This document shows positions 12,401 through 27,400 of a DNA stretch of 64,000 nt, in pieces. Both the position numbers and the translations under genes were made by a program. The stretch is from Crambe crambe. Taxonomy: Eukaryota > Porifera > Demospongiae > Poecilosclerida > Crambeidae. Within the stretch, counting starts at the first letter, position 1; each line of letters starts with the position of its first letter. A model generated the notes under the pieces. That model did not search any database, had not been told where the DNA came from, and saw nothing but the letters and a program-made list of their open reading frames with translations. Where the stretch lies: contig OZ004594.1 in assembly GCA_963924555.1 (NCBI GenBank), positions 4,185,563-4,249,562 on the forward strand. The letters run 5' to 3'.

Positions 12401-15400
12401 TACAAGCAAAAAGAGGTACCTTGTTTGTCATCCCCAGCAATTGAGTTCATAGCATCATTAATTTTAGCATCCAAGTGTCCTAAAACTGGTTGGATGTAGT
12501 GAGTGTTGAACTCCTTCTCCCAGTGCTCCCTGGCATTCTTGGCCTTCAGAGAATTCACTGTGGCAATGACACCAGCTATGGGAGAAAGCAAGGAGAAAGA
12601 GACCTCATATAGTGAATGGCTTTGAGGACTCAGACCTAGCTATAGGTAACTGGTTTTTGATACATGACTGTACTATTCTCTACAAGCTGGGGGTTGTTCA
12701 ATCATTACACTGTATTGCATTGCATATACATAACTAGCTATTCCTTACAAGCTGGAGGTTGTTTGGTCAGGATATCCTTGAGCACTAGATGTACAATGAT
12801 CACTGCCTCATCTATGGATTTTCCTGTCACACGTGACAAATGCTCAAAGTCTTTCTCGAGATGCATCCAGAAGAACTCTGGGAGACGATCAGGATTGACA
12901 AATGGCTTCACCAAGGGGGCTAAATCATGAACCGAGTCCTGTTGATGACAAGAACACCAGATGAAAGCTGCGTGCATGAGAGCCCTCATGATGCAAACAG
13001 CTGGGGAAGAAAGATTCCTTTCAGGGGCAGGAATGCCTGTCCTGGACACAGCTCCTCCCAAAACATGTCCAGTTTGAGTGGCATCATTCCTGCATGCATA
13101 GATTATATCTCAAGTAACTTTTTAATGGAACACATTCTGTAATTCTTACACTCTTGCTGTTTTATTGTCAGTCCTTAGCCTATGGTCAATGCCACCAATC
13201 TTAGCTCCACATGTAGCACAGTTCAATTCTTCCATAGGTCGTCCACACTGCATGTATTTATAAGAAGATGTTTATACTTCAAGTGATGACACTGTGTTAT
13301 GAATACTAAGGCTGCTCCATGATGGAGTCATATAAATCTTACTTACTTCTCCTACAAAATAAGGATGACCTCTAGAACAAACTATATGAAGAAAGTGTAT
13401 ATCAGTGAATACGATACTATTTCATAAGATCTTATATCTTACCATAAAACTGCCCACCCATCACTCGTCTGACTTCTTGTAATGTGTCCTCTTGCATGGT
13501 TGGTAGATATGCATTCTAATAAAACAAAATAATTATAGTCTAATAGGCATAGAGGATAAATTCTATGGCATTATAATTGCATGTGGGACAGGTAGCTAGA
13601 GGTGCTGTGCTGGGTCAACTATGGTGGTGGCACATGCTTCTCATTAGTGGCGCATCTGCTCGCATAGCTGACCTTGCACCTGCATACATATTTCACATTC
13701 GCATGCAGAAATGGCTAAAAACTACAAGCATAGAGAAATTTCAGGGAATGAGAGAAAAGATAACTTATTAAATTAACGACAGGCCTGACAAGCAGAAGGA
13801 TGGCAGGAAAACCAAGATTAGCGAGACAAACAACTACAGATGGCAAGATTGCAGGAAAGCCAGCAAGACAACAGGAAGCCAAGAGCAGTAAGAGCACATA
13901 TTACGAGAGAACAATCATTTAAGACAATGATCAGAGAGCACTGTGTATGCAAACTTGTTACAGATGAAATCAAGGGAGAAAGCAAACTAATATGCATTTA
14001 CTGATGGTAAAATTATAACCAAATAGCCATAACATGAAGTTTGCCCAAAATACTGACTATAATTCAACTTAACATGCATAAAGGGTCTATTTTTGCTTAC
14101 AGCCAGAGCAGCTGGGTTATTCATCATGTTGATGAAGGGAAGAAGTATTGGCAAATTTTCCCTGCAGCTGAAGACTGAAATTGCATGAGCCACTATAGCT
14201 CCTAAAGTCTTGCACTCTGAGGGCAATCCAGGACGCAGAGTCATCTGAGCAAGAGGACCACCCTGTCCATTACTCAGAAAGAGTCTAGCAGTGTGTCTCA
14301 TCGCTGGAGAAAAGGACTTCATCTGAAGCGAGAATTGGTTGAAAGACTCCAGCAACTATAGGAACGAATGATCATCATAATTATGACATTGTAGCATTCC
14401 TTATAGGACTACAGAGAACTTACATCACCGTCCATCAGTCTCTTTTCACTAGCATAGCTCAGAGTGATCTTTTCATAAAATGTTAAAAGTAGTACTGTTG
14501 CTTCAGTGATATCAAAATCCTATATGGGGGAAAAAAAATTGAAGCACATTAGCATAGATATTGATCCAAACATTCATCTAGCTACCTTTGTGACTTCCAC
14601 CAACTTTTCAATCTGCTTTCCATACACTCCTTCACTAACAGTCTCCCTCAGTGCACCATAACCTTTATCATTGTAGATCACAAATGGATCTACCACATTA
14701 TCCTAAAATGTTTTTGGAGAAAGTGATATCAGCTCATTAATTTTGATTTCTCACAGACCTGATTAGCTGTGTGAAGTCCCTCAGGAATTATCCAAGGATG
14801 TACTTCACATACTTGCTTCAGACAAGGGAAACCATACTGTCTTACCAGCAGCTTCACCAGATACACAGCAGGTCCAACAACATCAATGTTGCTGGCCACT
14901 GTATTGATACGACGATCTGTACACAATTCTTCTACAGGACGCATATCAAATATCAACTGCTGTTGTGCGTCAGTGTAATTAGAATGGAGAAGATGTGTGA
15001 TCTCCATGAGGGCAAATCGAACTCCAGCCACTGCTTCTAGATATTCAATGTTAACTTCTGGCCTCTCTTTGTACACTCTCAGGACTCTATGGGAGTTAGT
15101 GAGTTGGTCCATGATAGCTTGAAGTTTGACTTCTCCTTCCTGACTGGAGTACTCTTTGTACAATGCATCCTATAAAAGAGAAATTACCAATGCTATTGCA
15201 TGTTCAGTGAAAACTACTGTTTCAGAGATCCCAATCTAACTAAAGAGAGAGCAATTGATCTTCTTTGTGAACCACAGCCCGAATAGAAACGGAAAATACT
15301 ACTTACTTCAAAACACTGAATACAGAGAAGGTATAAATTTTGATCTCCACCTACAAGAGCCTCAGAGCGAACAATATATTCCTTCAGATATTCCTTAACC

Positions 15401-18400
15401 TCTTCAGAGCTGAATATAGAAATATTAAATATTAGCGATGATAAAGAAAAGAAGAAGCATCATTCTAGCTATGCATACTTGTGCTCCAACAGTAGTTGTA
15501 ATAAAGATGATCTGATGACAGGAGTCTTATCTTTCTTCCCCTCAGTAAAAGGAGTGAGATCTTGAGTGATGACGCCTGCATCCTCCTTCTCTGTGTAGAT
15601 GATTTCCATCAGCATCTTGATGAGATCTGGTTCAGGTGCACTGTCTCCACCAAAGCAGAGAGTGGACACCACTTCCATGAAGTAGTTGCGACAATGTTCG
15701 TATAGCATTTTGAGGTGCTTCACGACCCTACATAAACATGCAGGCATGGCTAAAACATGAAACTCCATAACATTATACAGCATCATACTTCTTCTTTTTC
15801 ACGTCTTTAAACATGATGTTTAACTGGATCTTCACTCTTTGTAATGTCGTAACACATAAGAAACTTTGTTGCAATCGTTGCTGTGCTTTGAGAGTCTACA
15901 AAAATAAAAAATTAATGTGCATAGCTAATGATAACACTTGTAAGTTACCAAATGCAGTCTGATGAGGTAGGCAACAGATACATCTGGATTTTTCAGCAAA
16001 ACATGTTCAAGGAATAACTGCATTGTCCTAATGGTTTCCCATTTCAGCCTGAAAAAGTGCATGATATTAAAGGAAGAGCTAGAATAGCTAGCTTCGCTTA
16101 ATAATAATAATAATAGTAATAATACTACTACTACTACTACTAGTAGTAGTAGTAGTAATAATAATAATAATAATAATAATTATAATAATAATAATATTAA
16201 GGCTACCTTGCATTCACTCTCATGGCATTCTGTGATGGCAAGCTGATGACTGAAGTGATGGCATTCTGAGACATCCTGACATCCTTGAGCCATGGAGTCA
16301 GGCTGGCTGCAGGATTGTCCTTGTCCAGAGGAGGCACTAAGTCATCCAATGTCCTTTCAACAGCTTGGAGGTGCAAAGTCTGGGAAGGGGGAACATAATC
16401 ATCATTAATTACTTCATCACTATATCTCACCATTTCCTCCTTGTCTGGTATGAGATTGCTCCTCAAGTGGACCATGATGCCAGGATTGTGTGTGACCAGT
16501 TGTCCAAACCACAGCACCTGAGACCTGTTCATGTTGTACACCACATGGACTGCAGCCACTCTGAGCAAGAGAGTAATATTTCCATCCCTGGAGCAGAAGT
16601 CATCTCCATGTACCAAGGCATCCAGAGCAGCCACAATAATCTGTATTAATAAATAAATAAAAGCATGCACATGCACACACACTAACAACAAGCCAAAGAT
16701 GAATAAGAATAAATAAATAAATAAAGAATCTACATCAATAATTTTATGCAAATTCTGACATACCTCATATTCTTGTATTTCATATTCTTGCTTCTTCTGG
16801 TGACATCTATGCACTATCCTCACAAAGTCATGAAGATAACTCTTATAAAAGTCCTCACAGTCAAATGTGTCCACTTGTTTTAGCACCTCTCCCACGGGGG
16901 TTGGCTCAACCGAATCACACAGCTGCCTGTAGAGCTTTGCCCTGTCACTACCTGCAGAGCTTTTAGCATTGTCCCATTGACTGTCCACAGCATCAAAGAT
17001 AAACCAAGAGAAAGGTAGTTCACACTTGAAGTCCACATCTGCCTTCCTCCCTCCAACCCCAGGAACTTGCTCTCTGGGAGTAACAAACTCATTGTAGTCA
17101 AACTGCATGATTTCCCTATTACGAAATATGCTCAACCAAAATTGAGATAGTGGTGATTTTTCATTTTTCGGATTGATCAAATCCAGGTTGTAGTTGGTGT
17201 CAATTCTGGCAATAATCTCAGAAAAAATGGGGACGACGACTTCATCAACTTTTCTAGTCAAAACTTTTCTAAAGGTACCACCATGTTGGAGGCTTTTGGC
17301 ATTCATAGCTTCATTGATGACCCATTCTTTATCACTTTCATAGAGGCTTTCCTTTTGCTTCAAAACTTGATAAATGTGCTGAATAAGTATCCCATGGAAT
17401 TGAGAGTTATCTATAAAACCAAAATAATATGATTTACGATGGTAAATAAGCTAATTTTATGAGAACTAATTCTATTGAGAATAATATACCTGGTTTTGGT
17501 GGTAGTTCTCTTGGAATTAAATGGACTAGAATTTCAACTCTCTTAGTAGATCGCTTAGTGGTGAAGTCCTTGAGTCTTGAGGCAGCTGCTTGAATGCAAT
17601 CGTGCAGTCGTTTGAAGAGGGGTGATTTCAATATAACTTTCTCTTGCAAAACAGGAGAAGAAATGCCAACAGTAACATTGCCAGTAAGATGTGGAGCTAA
17701 TGGTATGGGAAATTTCTTTTCAGACTTGTACATATCTTTTGTTATATTGGCATCTATTGCTGCGGAGTCTTTACTCGCATTCTGAAATTCAATATCTGCT
17801 ACTTCCATTTCTACCAGGTCTTCACTCTGGATGTTGGGCTCAGTTTCCATCTCTTCACTTTTTACCTTTTCCACCCAATGTTTCGGTGCTTTGGTGCCCA
17901 CCTTTTCTCTTTCATTGCCTTCTTTCATATCACTCTCATTATCACTCTCGTCGGTGCTTACAGAAGAGTAATCATCTTCATTCTTCATGGAACCTTCTCT
18001 CTCTTCAAAATCACTACCTTCTTCGTTGCCTCCTTCCTCCATTTTGATAACCTCATCCTCCTCTTCTTCCTCCATATCACTGCCTTCCTCCTCTTTTTCA
18101 CCGCTCTGTAATCTGTTATAATAAGGCATGCTTTCATCTTCCTGCTCAGTGGCTTGTGGATTATAAGTGCCATGGAATAAGTCACTGATGGGCACTCCTA
18201 TGGCTTGCTGTGTTGCAACCAGATTATCTGTGGTAGGCCTCAGGTCATCAATATGAGCAGAAATCCAAGGATTTCCTTGAAATCCAACGAAAGATGACTT
18301 GGTGGGAAGGACACTCAGGTGGATGATGAACAAGACATGTGTGATCTGGTCCTTGTCAGCCCTTGCCTTCAGGTCATATATACGATAGCGAGCGCAGGCT

Positions 18401-21400
18401 ATGAGGTCACCAATCATATGACCAGAATCACATTGTATTACTACAATACGCTTTTGTGGTGAACCACTGTCATCAATCTTGAATAAAGGTCTGTGCACAA
18501 TAATATTAGATTACCAATCTCATTAACACTATTCTAATCTATCTTACCCAACTTTGTTTGAAAAATCGAGTTCTGTACCAAATTCATGCAAGAAGAAGGA
18601 AGCTACTTTAATGCTGACGGCATCCTTCACTTGACCCAGTTCATCCTGGGAGAGGAGGTGACTGTGAGTGGTCACCTATGTAGAGAAAAATATTGGGAAT
18701 GATGTGAATGAAGTGTAGAAATAAGGGTTGAAGTTTGAGAAGGACAATGGTTAACAATCCTTACATCAAGCTGAACCTATTCGATACAATAGTTGACATC
18801 ATCCTCTGTAACCCTACTTCTAGGCATAGTTGTTATTAAGCTCTATTTTTATTTCAATGGATTGATCTACATATGCAGCAATTGAAATTTAAGACCTTTA
18901 GTACGTATACCTGCATGAGTAATCCAGATTGACTGTCTCTTTCGTGAACATTGTATATCAGGAAGTCCTCAATGGAGTTATGGTGTTGATCTTCAAAGTA
19001 AATCTTTTCAATTAGTTCTCTTTCATTGGCTAGAGGAGTACGTTTGAGACGGACAATAGCTTCAGGAGAAGCTGTTTGGAGAAGCAGGTGCTTGCTAATA
19101 TGGAGTACCTGAAAGTCATAATCAGCTTGTCATGTATCTGACACAAAAAGCCCTTACTAAAAGAACTACGTAGCAGTAGAATATGTAACCACTAGGTACT
19201 CTCTAACTACTTTGGTCTACCTAGCTACTGTCCATTGCAGGTTGGTTGTCAGGAAGAATAGGTGGGTACAATTTGTTCTTGGGATTTTGCTTAAGAGGAA
19301 AAGTCTGGAAGGAGAGGAAGGAAGTTTTGCTTGAGAGGGAAATCCCAGGTGTCTCTCTCTTTCTATAATATCTTATATGTAAGCACATACATCTTCTTTC
19401 CTTGCATCTAAATCATCTGGATCAACATGTGTCAAAGCAGAGGCCTGAAAAATCACAGAAGCTGGTGTGTCCTTTTGGAAACCAACAAAAGCGTCATCCT
19501 CACTGAATCTAGAATTAGTATCTCTAAAATTAATGAATGAAAACGAGTTATGTAAGAGATGTTATTCAAACATAGCAATGCACTCACTGAGCATTTGAAA
19601 ATTTGCTGATCCATGTTTCAAATTCCTCAAGAGTTTCTTCCTGCCAATCTTCGAGTATGGAAGACGTGAGGACAAAGTGCTTCTCTAACCGATTGATTAG
19701 AGGGGTGGGGAACTTATCGTACACTGTGTCCTTCTCAGCAATGAGAATCAGTCTACAATTAAACAGAATAAAGGTAGATACAGCTCAGAGTGTTTTAAGT
19801 GACTACATAGCCCATGAACCTCAGGGTTTCCCTGCATATACTGTGTATCAGTAAAGTTACTCACTTGAAGTCCTTGTGGACTCGGCAGCGAACCCTGTGT
19901 GTTTGCAATCCCAGGTCCACATATCTGCTGTCGCCGTGGTAAATGTAGTACTGGTTGAGGACATCGTAGAGACTCTCGTAGAGGTTCTCCAAGTTGAGCA
20001 GAATGACTGTTCTCCCAGTTTCCATGCAAATCTTGATCTGATTGATGTTGCGGCAAACCTATAGGAATTCAGTATAATAGGAGAAAGAATGTAGTTGATT
20101 GAACACTATATGCATATAGGATACAAGAATATTATGTTTAGTGACAGCCTCGACTAATACACTGTCATATTATTGGGTCTATACCTGAGTGTACTCTTTA
20201 TCCTTTGGAAAACTGCTGCCAAAGAGTATGAAGGGTTGGATATCTTTACCAGCTTCCAGGGACAGTCCTTGCTCCTCATCGATTCTGAGCTTGTCGCTCA
20301 AATAATTCTTGGGATTCTTCAAAATATCAAGTGCAGCATAGTTCTCAGTCAAAAACAGCATATAACGATTTTCACTGTGGAATAATTATATTAAAATACT
20401 CCTTTAAGTCTCAATGGCTACAGTACAGTACTGACCCATGTCCAGTTCTTTCTTCATTCCCAAGACTGGCCTTGATCAATCCAAGTCTGGAGCAGTCAGG
20501 GTTCATAATAGAGTGAAGCTGGTGTTATTATATAAATAAATAAATGAATAAATAAATCTGCACATTACAAGTCAGTAAATATTGGAATTTTAAACATTAC
20601 CTCTGGAGAAATACCGCTAAGATCAGGTAGTTCACGACTCATGACTATTTGCCGCTCAAATTCTTCAAAGGGACTCCAGTTCTCATATTCCAGACCTCCA
20701 AAATTCCTCCGAATGGCATGCTCTAATTGCTGCCAAGTGGGTGGATAATTGCTCTTCTCACACATGTAGTATAGCATCTTGATGAGACTGTAGCAAGAAG
20801 AAGCAAGGTATTAAATAATACTGTATCACTAATTTTAGTGGAGGAAAAGGATTTTATTATTTCATATAATTATGGTTTTGAACAAACCTGTAAAAGTCTC
20901 TCAGTCCAAAGAATTCCCTGCCCTGTTTCTGACAGATTTTCTTATAAGCCTTTGCAAATGGTCTGAAAAAAATTTGTAGAAAACCGACTATTGGATCATC
21001 CTTTTGATTTGAACATATTCCTTTGGCACTGAAGACCAGTTCCTCCTCACTGGGGTCAGCCCTGGTCACCATCACACCTCTGTTCATCTTGGCTGGGTCC
21101 AGAGCCCAGTTGGAAATCCCAATGAATGCCACTCTTTCATTTCGATCAATTATCTAAGACAGACAATTTTTTCATAAGCTGAGACTAATTATACCTTAAT
21201 AATTCATGTTCATGTTAAATTAATTTCGTAATAAGTTTTAATACTAATTACACACTTAATTTTCGCACAGGAACTATTTTAACCACGAAATAAAAGCAAA
21301 TTATGGTATATATATAACTACCTCTTACGTGAAGCTGGACTCAGGTATACTTTGTCTTATTGCTATAATAATTTTTATGGGTTTGAAGCTAGGAAAATAT

Positions 21401-24400
21401 ACCAAGAGATACAGTGAAACCTGCTTACTGTGACCACCAATGGACCAGGAACAAGTTGCCTTAATTAATAGGGAGGTGGGGAGGTCGAATAGGTGCTGTT
21501 GGAACATGGTCACCAGAATGGCCAGTGGCTGATCATAGGGTGGTCTGATTAAACAGGTTGCAATGGCATATTTACTTTGTCTGAGAAATCACGTCTGTCA
21601 GAACTAGCTCCCTCTGTCCCGTCTTCCAAGAGAGGGTGGAGAGCCTTGAGAGGGAGGTTAGGAGAATCCTCTGCTAGTCCAACCTCATCCAGCACCACCA
21701 CAGCCACATACGATGACTTGACCTGCTTGGCCTGGAATTTCGTGGCATTGTTAAAGACTTCTATCACACTCTCAGGGGTTGAGAGTTGACTGCACTGATA
21801 CGAGAATATTCCAACCTATCAAAAAAACTTGCTTGAAACATCAATGATGTGAATTCTTATAAGGTACATAATGTGGTACATATGACCGTAATACTATGTC
21901 AATTCTAACCTCCTTAAAATGCTTTAAGAGGTCATTTCTGGAATCCTTTCCCCTCATGGACTCATTAATGATTGACTTTGCTAGGGATTTGGAACTGCCT
22001 GGCTTCCCCACCAGAAAGAGAGGAATTCTCAGCTCAACACAAATGGCCATCATGAAGATATTCTCACGCAGTGCAGCATTTCGAGCAATGTTGTCACCAA
22101 GTTGCATGTGGTCTAGCAATACCTCTTGACACCTAAAAAAAATAATTCTAAAATAGTAAGCACTAGGCAATTACCAGTTGCTATGTACACTAAACATGTG
22201 AACATACCATCTGATCTCATCTCTGAACTGTTGTGATCTTCCTGGAAGGTCTATGGGACCAATGAAACGCTTTACGACTCCTTTTTCATACTCTTTGCGA
22301 TCTTGAAGTCTTGCATGGTAGCACACACTAAGAGCCAACACAAGAGCTCGAGTAATAGATCCAGGAGATACATATCTTTCCTGCATGATTATGAAACACT
22401 ACAGTACAGTACTACATATCAACCTCACCATATTATTAGATCTATCTGCGTTCACTTGATCCCTTGACTAGCTGATATACAACTTTCTCAAGTCTAAACC
22501 AAATTTCAAATTTCAAAACCAGCTAGCTCATAGAGGGTGATCTGCTCTCTGTTGGTTTTTTGAATGTGAAATTTGATAAAAAAATTGAGAGTTAGAGCAG
22601 ATATAACAAAAGAGCAAGTGAATCATGTAATTATTATTATATAGTATGAACATTAAAATGATCTTATGATCTCTTTATTATAGCTAATTACCATCTTATC
22701 ATCCTCTTGCTTAGCTGCAAAATCATCCATAAGTTGATTAAAGACCAGTTCCATCATGCCATATAAATACTCAAACACAATCATTGTTCTCTCCACATCT
22801 CTCAGACTAACAAAGCTGCATTCATCCTAATTACATCGTATATTATATATATTTATGTTGCTATATATTGACAATGAACATCCTGGCTAGTACCTACCTC
22901 TCTTTTACGCATATACTTTTGGGAATATGTCAGCACTTTAGCAATATGGGCAGAAATGGCAGCAGATTGTGGGTTAACTGATAGCTGAGGATGTTTACGA
23001 ATCTAAACATAAGAACATAAGAAACTAAAAAACTGCTGAGCCTAGCTTATAGTGTTTACTTACATGATCATGCACTATCTGCTTGATGTAGTCGCTCTCT
23101 GTGTCCATGTTCAACTTCCCAAAGTCATAGACGAGAGGTCTCATGCTAGGTGGGAGATCCAACACACGATACACCAGCTGACGAAGGGGGATTTTCCCTA
23201 TATAATGTAGGTATAATAGCACACAGTGATAAACAAAACTGTGTAAGCTTGTGGCCTTTATCCTAGTAAACAAAACTTAGACTGAGCTTCTGGCCTATAA
23301 AAGCTTGTGGCCTTTATCGTGGTAGTTAAAATGCCCATTTAAGGCAAATCTTATACCATACTACATAGTATACCAAGCTTTTGCTGTGTTTCAGAAGCTT
23401 TGATGAAAAAGCCAAGACCAGCACTTTCAAGTCGCTTTATCATGTCCTCATTATGCCTATAAATTAGAAATGGATTGGCAATGAAGGAGAGTAGCTAGCT
23501 GTAGGGTTTTATGCACATACTTTCTGTAAGGGTTGCAAGCAGCAATGAACTTGATATCATGAGAAATGGGTTTTCCATTCATCCTGCGATCACACATGAT
23601 CTCTTTGATGAGACCAATGGCATCAGTGGTGTTAGCTTCATCAAAGAAGACAACTGTGTCCATATCTGAGCGTCTGTTCTCTGCAGACTCTAATTCAGCA
23701 GTTTGAATGAACTTGGCTACATCTTCCTCAGTGGTCCCACCATGAACCTACGTATGTATGTGCAAGGAGCAACAATTCAATCATTACAGTGTTAGCATCA
23801 GGAAATTTGTATCAATAAAAAAAATGAAAAAGTTATGACATTATGAAAATTTCCCCCATGAATGGATAGACTTCATGTACTTGATACACTAAGAGTCAAC
23901 TTCCTCAAAGCCACAACAGCTACATACATATATACATGTCCATACCTTCAAAATCAACATATTCTTCCTTTGAATTCCTTGTCTGGCCAGATCACACATG
24001 TAGCGAATGAGTCGAGTCTTACCACAGCCAGTTTCTCCCATAATCACCACAGGGATACCACACCTATGTACATACATATGTCCATATGGATAACCATGAA
24101 ATTAGGAAATTTTTATTCACCTGAATCTCATCTGTATGGCTAAGATTTTGATAAGATTATCAACAGTGAGCACATAAGATTCATCTGGGTCATATGGATA
24201 GTCCACACCCATCACAGTGGATATCTTCTCTATCATCACTGACTTCTTCCATGTACGATAATCATCCTCAAAATTGACCCTATTGTGCCTCAGTCCACTA
24301 TAGAGTTGGGGACTCATGATAGCTGGTTCAATTATAAGCTGGTTGCAAGGGTCGATCAGGTCTCCATTCTTTGTGACTGTGAACCCAACAAATGTAATAC

Positions 24401-27400
24401 TCATTCGATCTTGATTGAAGAAAATGTAGGGGTGGGAACTGCAATAAGGACAATCAAAGCATATTTTATGCAAATTTAGTTTCGCAATTACTTTTGCTCC
24501 CAACGCTTTCGTTCACTGATTTGGTATTGATCTAGATCATCACCATCAGTTTCTTCATTCATCTCCAAGGCTATTTCACCTCGTAGTGAAGAGGTCGAAA
24601 AATCCTAAATGCATAAATGGGATATACATATACGCATATACGTAATTAGGTATGAAATTCTATGCAGTAAAACAATGATACCACCACTTACTCTGGACAT
24701 GCGGATCATGAATTTTACCACAAATCCCTTGAGGCCTGTCATTACATCTCCAACGAAAGTGGGATCAGTAAAAACTGACTCCTCACAAGACTGCAACTGC
24801 AGGTCCAAAAACTTCACAAAATGTCGGATCTCTGACCAAGAAGGATCTTTCACTCCACACTTACTGCAAGTATTCAGCAAGAAACATTCGTTAAAATCAA
24901 TTTCATTGGCCATAGCTAGCAGACATACTGCAATATCATATCAAGGCAATCCTTTGATTCTCCTTCAACCAACCCAGTGAAGGCAAAAGCATCAAGATTG
25001 AACCCTGCTTTGTGCCTTGTGAGGTATTGGTAGACTCTTTGGTACGAAGGACTCCTAAACTCTTCAAAATCCATCAAAACTAAAGAATCATCTGAAGGAA
25101 AATTTCATATCATACGTAAATGCAGCTGTACATATGCAATAGTACCAAATGATATAACATATGCATACCCAATTAACTTTACAATCTGTTGTCTATGCGC
25201 TGAATAAAGTTTGAATTACCTCTGTGCTCAACTCGCATATGATCCAAGGCTTTCCTAGGGCTGAGACATGAGACAGAAGGCATCAAATTGAGCAAAGCTA
25301 ATGTTCGGTTTTGAGGGAGAGACTTCTTATCTCGTTCGGGGATAGTGTCCATGTTGGGTAAAGTAACCTCGATGGCATAGAGTTGGTTGGGATGGCAACG
25401 CCAGACCCTTCCTTGACTATCACTTAATCCACGTAAAACCAGCAAACTAAACAAAATAGTGTCCACTTCCCATAAGATCTGTATTAATAATTATGGTATA
25501 TATACTAGTTGGCATGGCTGTATGATATGATGAGTAATAGACTCACATTTGGTGCAATATCGATGTGATAGATGCAGCAAGTAGGATTCTTCATGTGATC
25601 TTTGAACAGGTCTAGAACAGTGTCAGGAGTGACCACAGGTCCATGGAGGGGGATGGTCTCGAGGGCACCAAATTGACCTGGCCCACGGCTCTTCAGATTT
25701 TCAGCTAAACGCTGAATGTAGAGAGACTTCCCCATCCCAGATCGATTAGATGAGATAATACGAACACAAGAACTGAAATAAAAAAGAGCTGAAAACAAAA
25801 TTTTGGTGCAGATATAAAACATACTTATCATTGTCAACAATAGAAGCTGAGAGGCTGGCATCATATTGAGTAGCTGAAGCTTCCTCATTCAGTGTCTGAT
25901 TGGTGAAGTGAGTAATGAGATATTTCCTGTAAAACTGGATATCACCAGGAGGTATGTGGGTTCGCTTATAGAGATGGAGTTTGGAGATAAAGTGAGATTT
26001 CTCTTCATCCTCATTACTACAGATTATTACCAGTCGATAATCTACATGAAATTAATAATAATTATATGAAATAAATCTTATCATACACTAAACAATATAG
26101 ATTGGGAAAATGTAAACATGCAAAACCTACCTATTACATAAGAACCTATAAATAGTGTAAGTAATGTAACAAGACTTGTATTTACAAGTAAGGGTGAAAT
26201 AATTATGGGAAGATATTTCATAAGCAGGAGGCAAGTGAAATATCTCAGCCACTTATTACTTATAAGTCATACCAAGACTATAGACAAGTGCAGTAGCTAA
26301 GTGATAGATGCAATATTTTGACAAGTGTAATAAGTGAATTTAACATGGTGAATTATTCAAAGGTTAGTCTATGGGGAACCTATAGTGGGTGTAGCTTCTT
26401 AAATACAAGTACAAGGGAATACCTTGTTTTCCCTGAGAGTGTTCAGATAATGTTCGCAAGGCTAAGTCACTGACTTGATAGGAAAGTTTCTCAGCATGAA
26501 CCAAACTGAATATTCGCCAATGTTCAGGGTCACTGACCGCCCTCATCCAGAAAAGTTCAACCTCAAGATAATAGTTCAAGTTATGTACAAGCATGATTTA
26601 TAATGAAAATGCTAATACCTCTTCAGCAGTGGTGGAAAGGTTACATACAAGCACTTCCTCAGGTGTGGGCAAAGGAAGATGAGGATCTTCCATGTACAGA
26701 GACAGAGTCATTCTTAGAATGACATCTGTAAGAGACAGAAGAGTTTATGTATATTAAACTGTTGTAGAAGTCACTAACCTGGTTGCACTACCAGCAGATT
26801 TGGATAACCATTTTTAAGAGCTTGGACAAGAGTACGCTTTGGGATTGCCTTTTCTAAATATTAGAGGTAAGAACATATGGTTAACTTCAATAATAAAGAA
26901 CAACGATAACAACAACAAATCACAATCCAAAAATAAACAAACTTAACAAACAAGTAAAAGTAAAATAACAACAAATAAACAAACAAAAAAATAACCTTTT
27001 GACTTTTCACTTAATTCTTTCAAAACTATCCCAAGCTGTTCAAGATTTAGGTATTTTTCTTCAACTCGGGGATCAGCATGAATTTCTGGTGGGTCATCTC
27101 GTGACCTAAGGGTATTTCATAACACATACATGTAAGACCAAGAATGCCATTCTAGTAAATTATATTATCATGATGCATATAAGTTAAATTTCACAAGCAG
27201 GAATACTAATGTGTGGGTTGAAGTTGAGACACAAATAAAAGACTAACAAGTCTTCAGTATGTATGTATGTGGATATGTACAATTACCATTTCATCTTGTG
27301 ATCATCCACAGGCTGTGAGTCTTCCCGTGATAGCTGCTTCTTATAAGCATAAGGAATGAGATCTCTTCCATTGTCCTCTTCAATCTCTTCAATGGCTAGT

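Larger units (their letters stand above)
9444..13090 (-). other. Gene C: C-terminal domain exons
   Basis: Exons at about 12760-13090, 12420-12580, 12170-12360, 11360-11514, 11230-11311, 10985-11170, 10480-10768, 10127-10324, 9970-10057, 9655-9838 and 9444-9588. Motifs include RAGTGIPAPERN-like and SHCRYSLKVGEAHNVQYDHQ, matching the RNF213 C-terminal domain. The final exon ends QERLKQE and TAA. These exons are the templates of which units A and B are copies. Confidence 0.85.
13444..17412 (-). other. Gene C: E3 module without a recognisable RING finger
   Basis: Exons cover 16770-17412, 16208-16640, 15950-16049, 15790-15896, about 15480-15731, 15304-15418, 14759-15173, 14585-14703, 14425-14520, 14100-14352 and 13444-13514. 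They match the hinge and E3 shell of RNF213 (KTPVIRSSLLQLLLEHK, WIIPEGLHTANQ, YLPTMQEDTLQEVRRVM). Between the exon with FLEHVLLKNPDVSVAYLIRL and the exon with VVKHLKMLYEHCRNYFMEVV only about 45 residues intervene, with a single Cys (SFLCV). There is no C3HC4 ladder, and the introns are too short to hide one. Confidence 0.8.

Noticed and set aside
15733..15790. A RING finger hidden in the intron between the two flanking exons
   Set aside because: The intron is about 55 bp and contains no Cys/His ladder in any frame.
16640..16765. Apparent transmembrane segment (Leu/Ile/Phe-rich) within a long minus-strand ORF of gene C
   Set aside because: It is the in-frame translation of an intron. GT follows the EIQEYE exon, an AG precedes IIVAALDALVHG, and RNF213 has no membrane span here.
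17594..18111. Overlapping plus-strand ORFs rich in Leu/Phe/Ser
   Set aside because: They are antisense shadows of the Glu/Asp-rich acidic insert of gene C.
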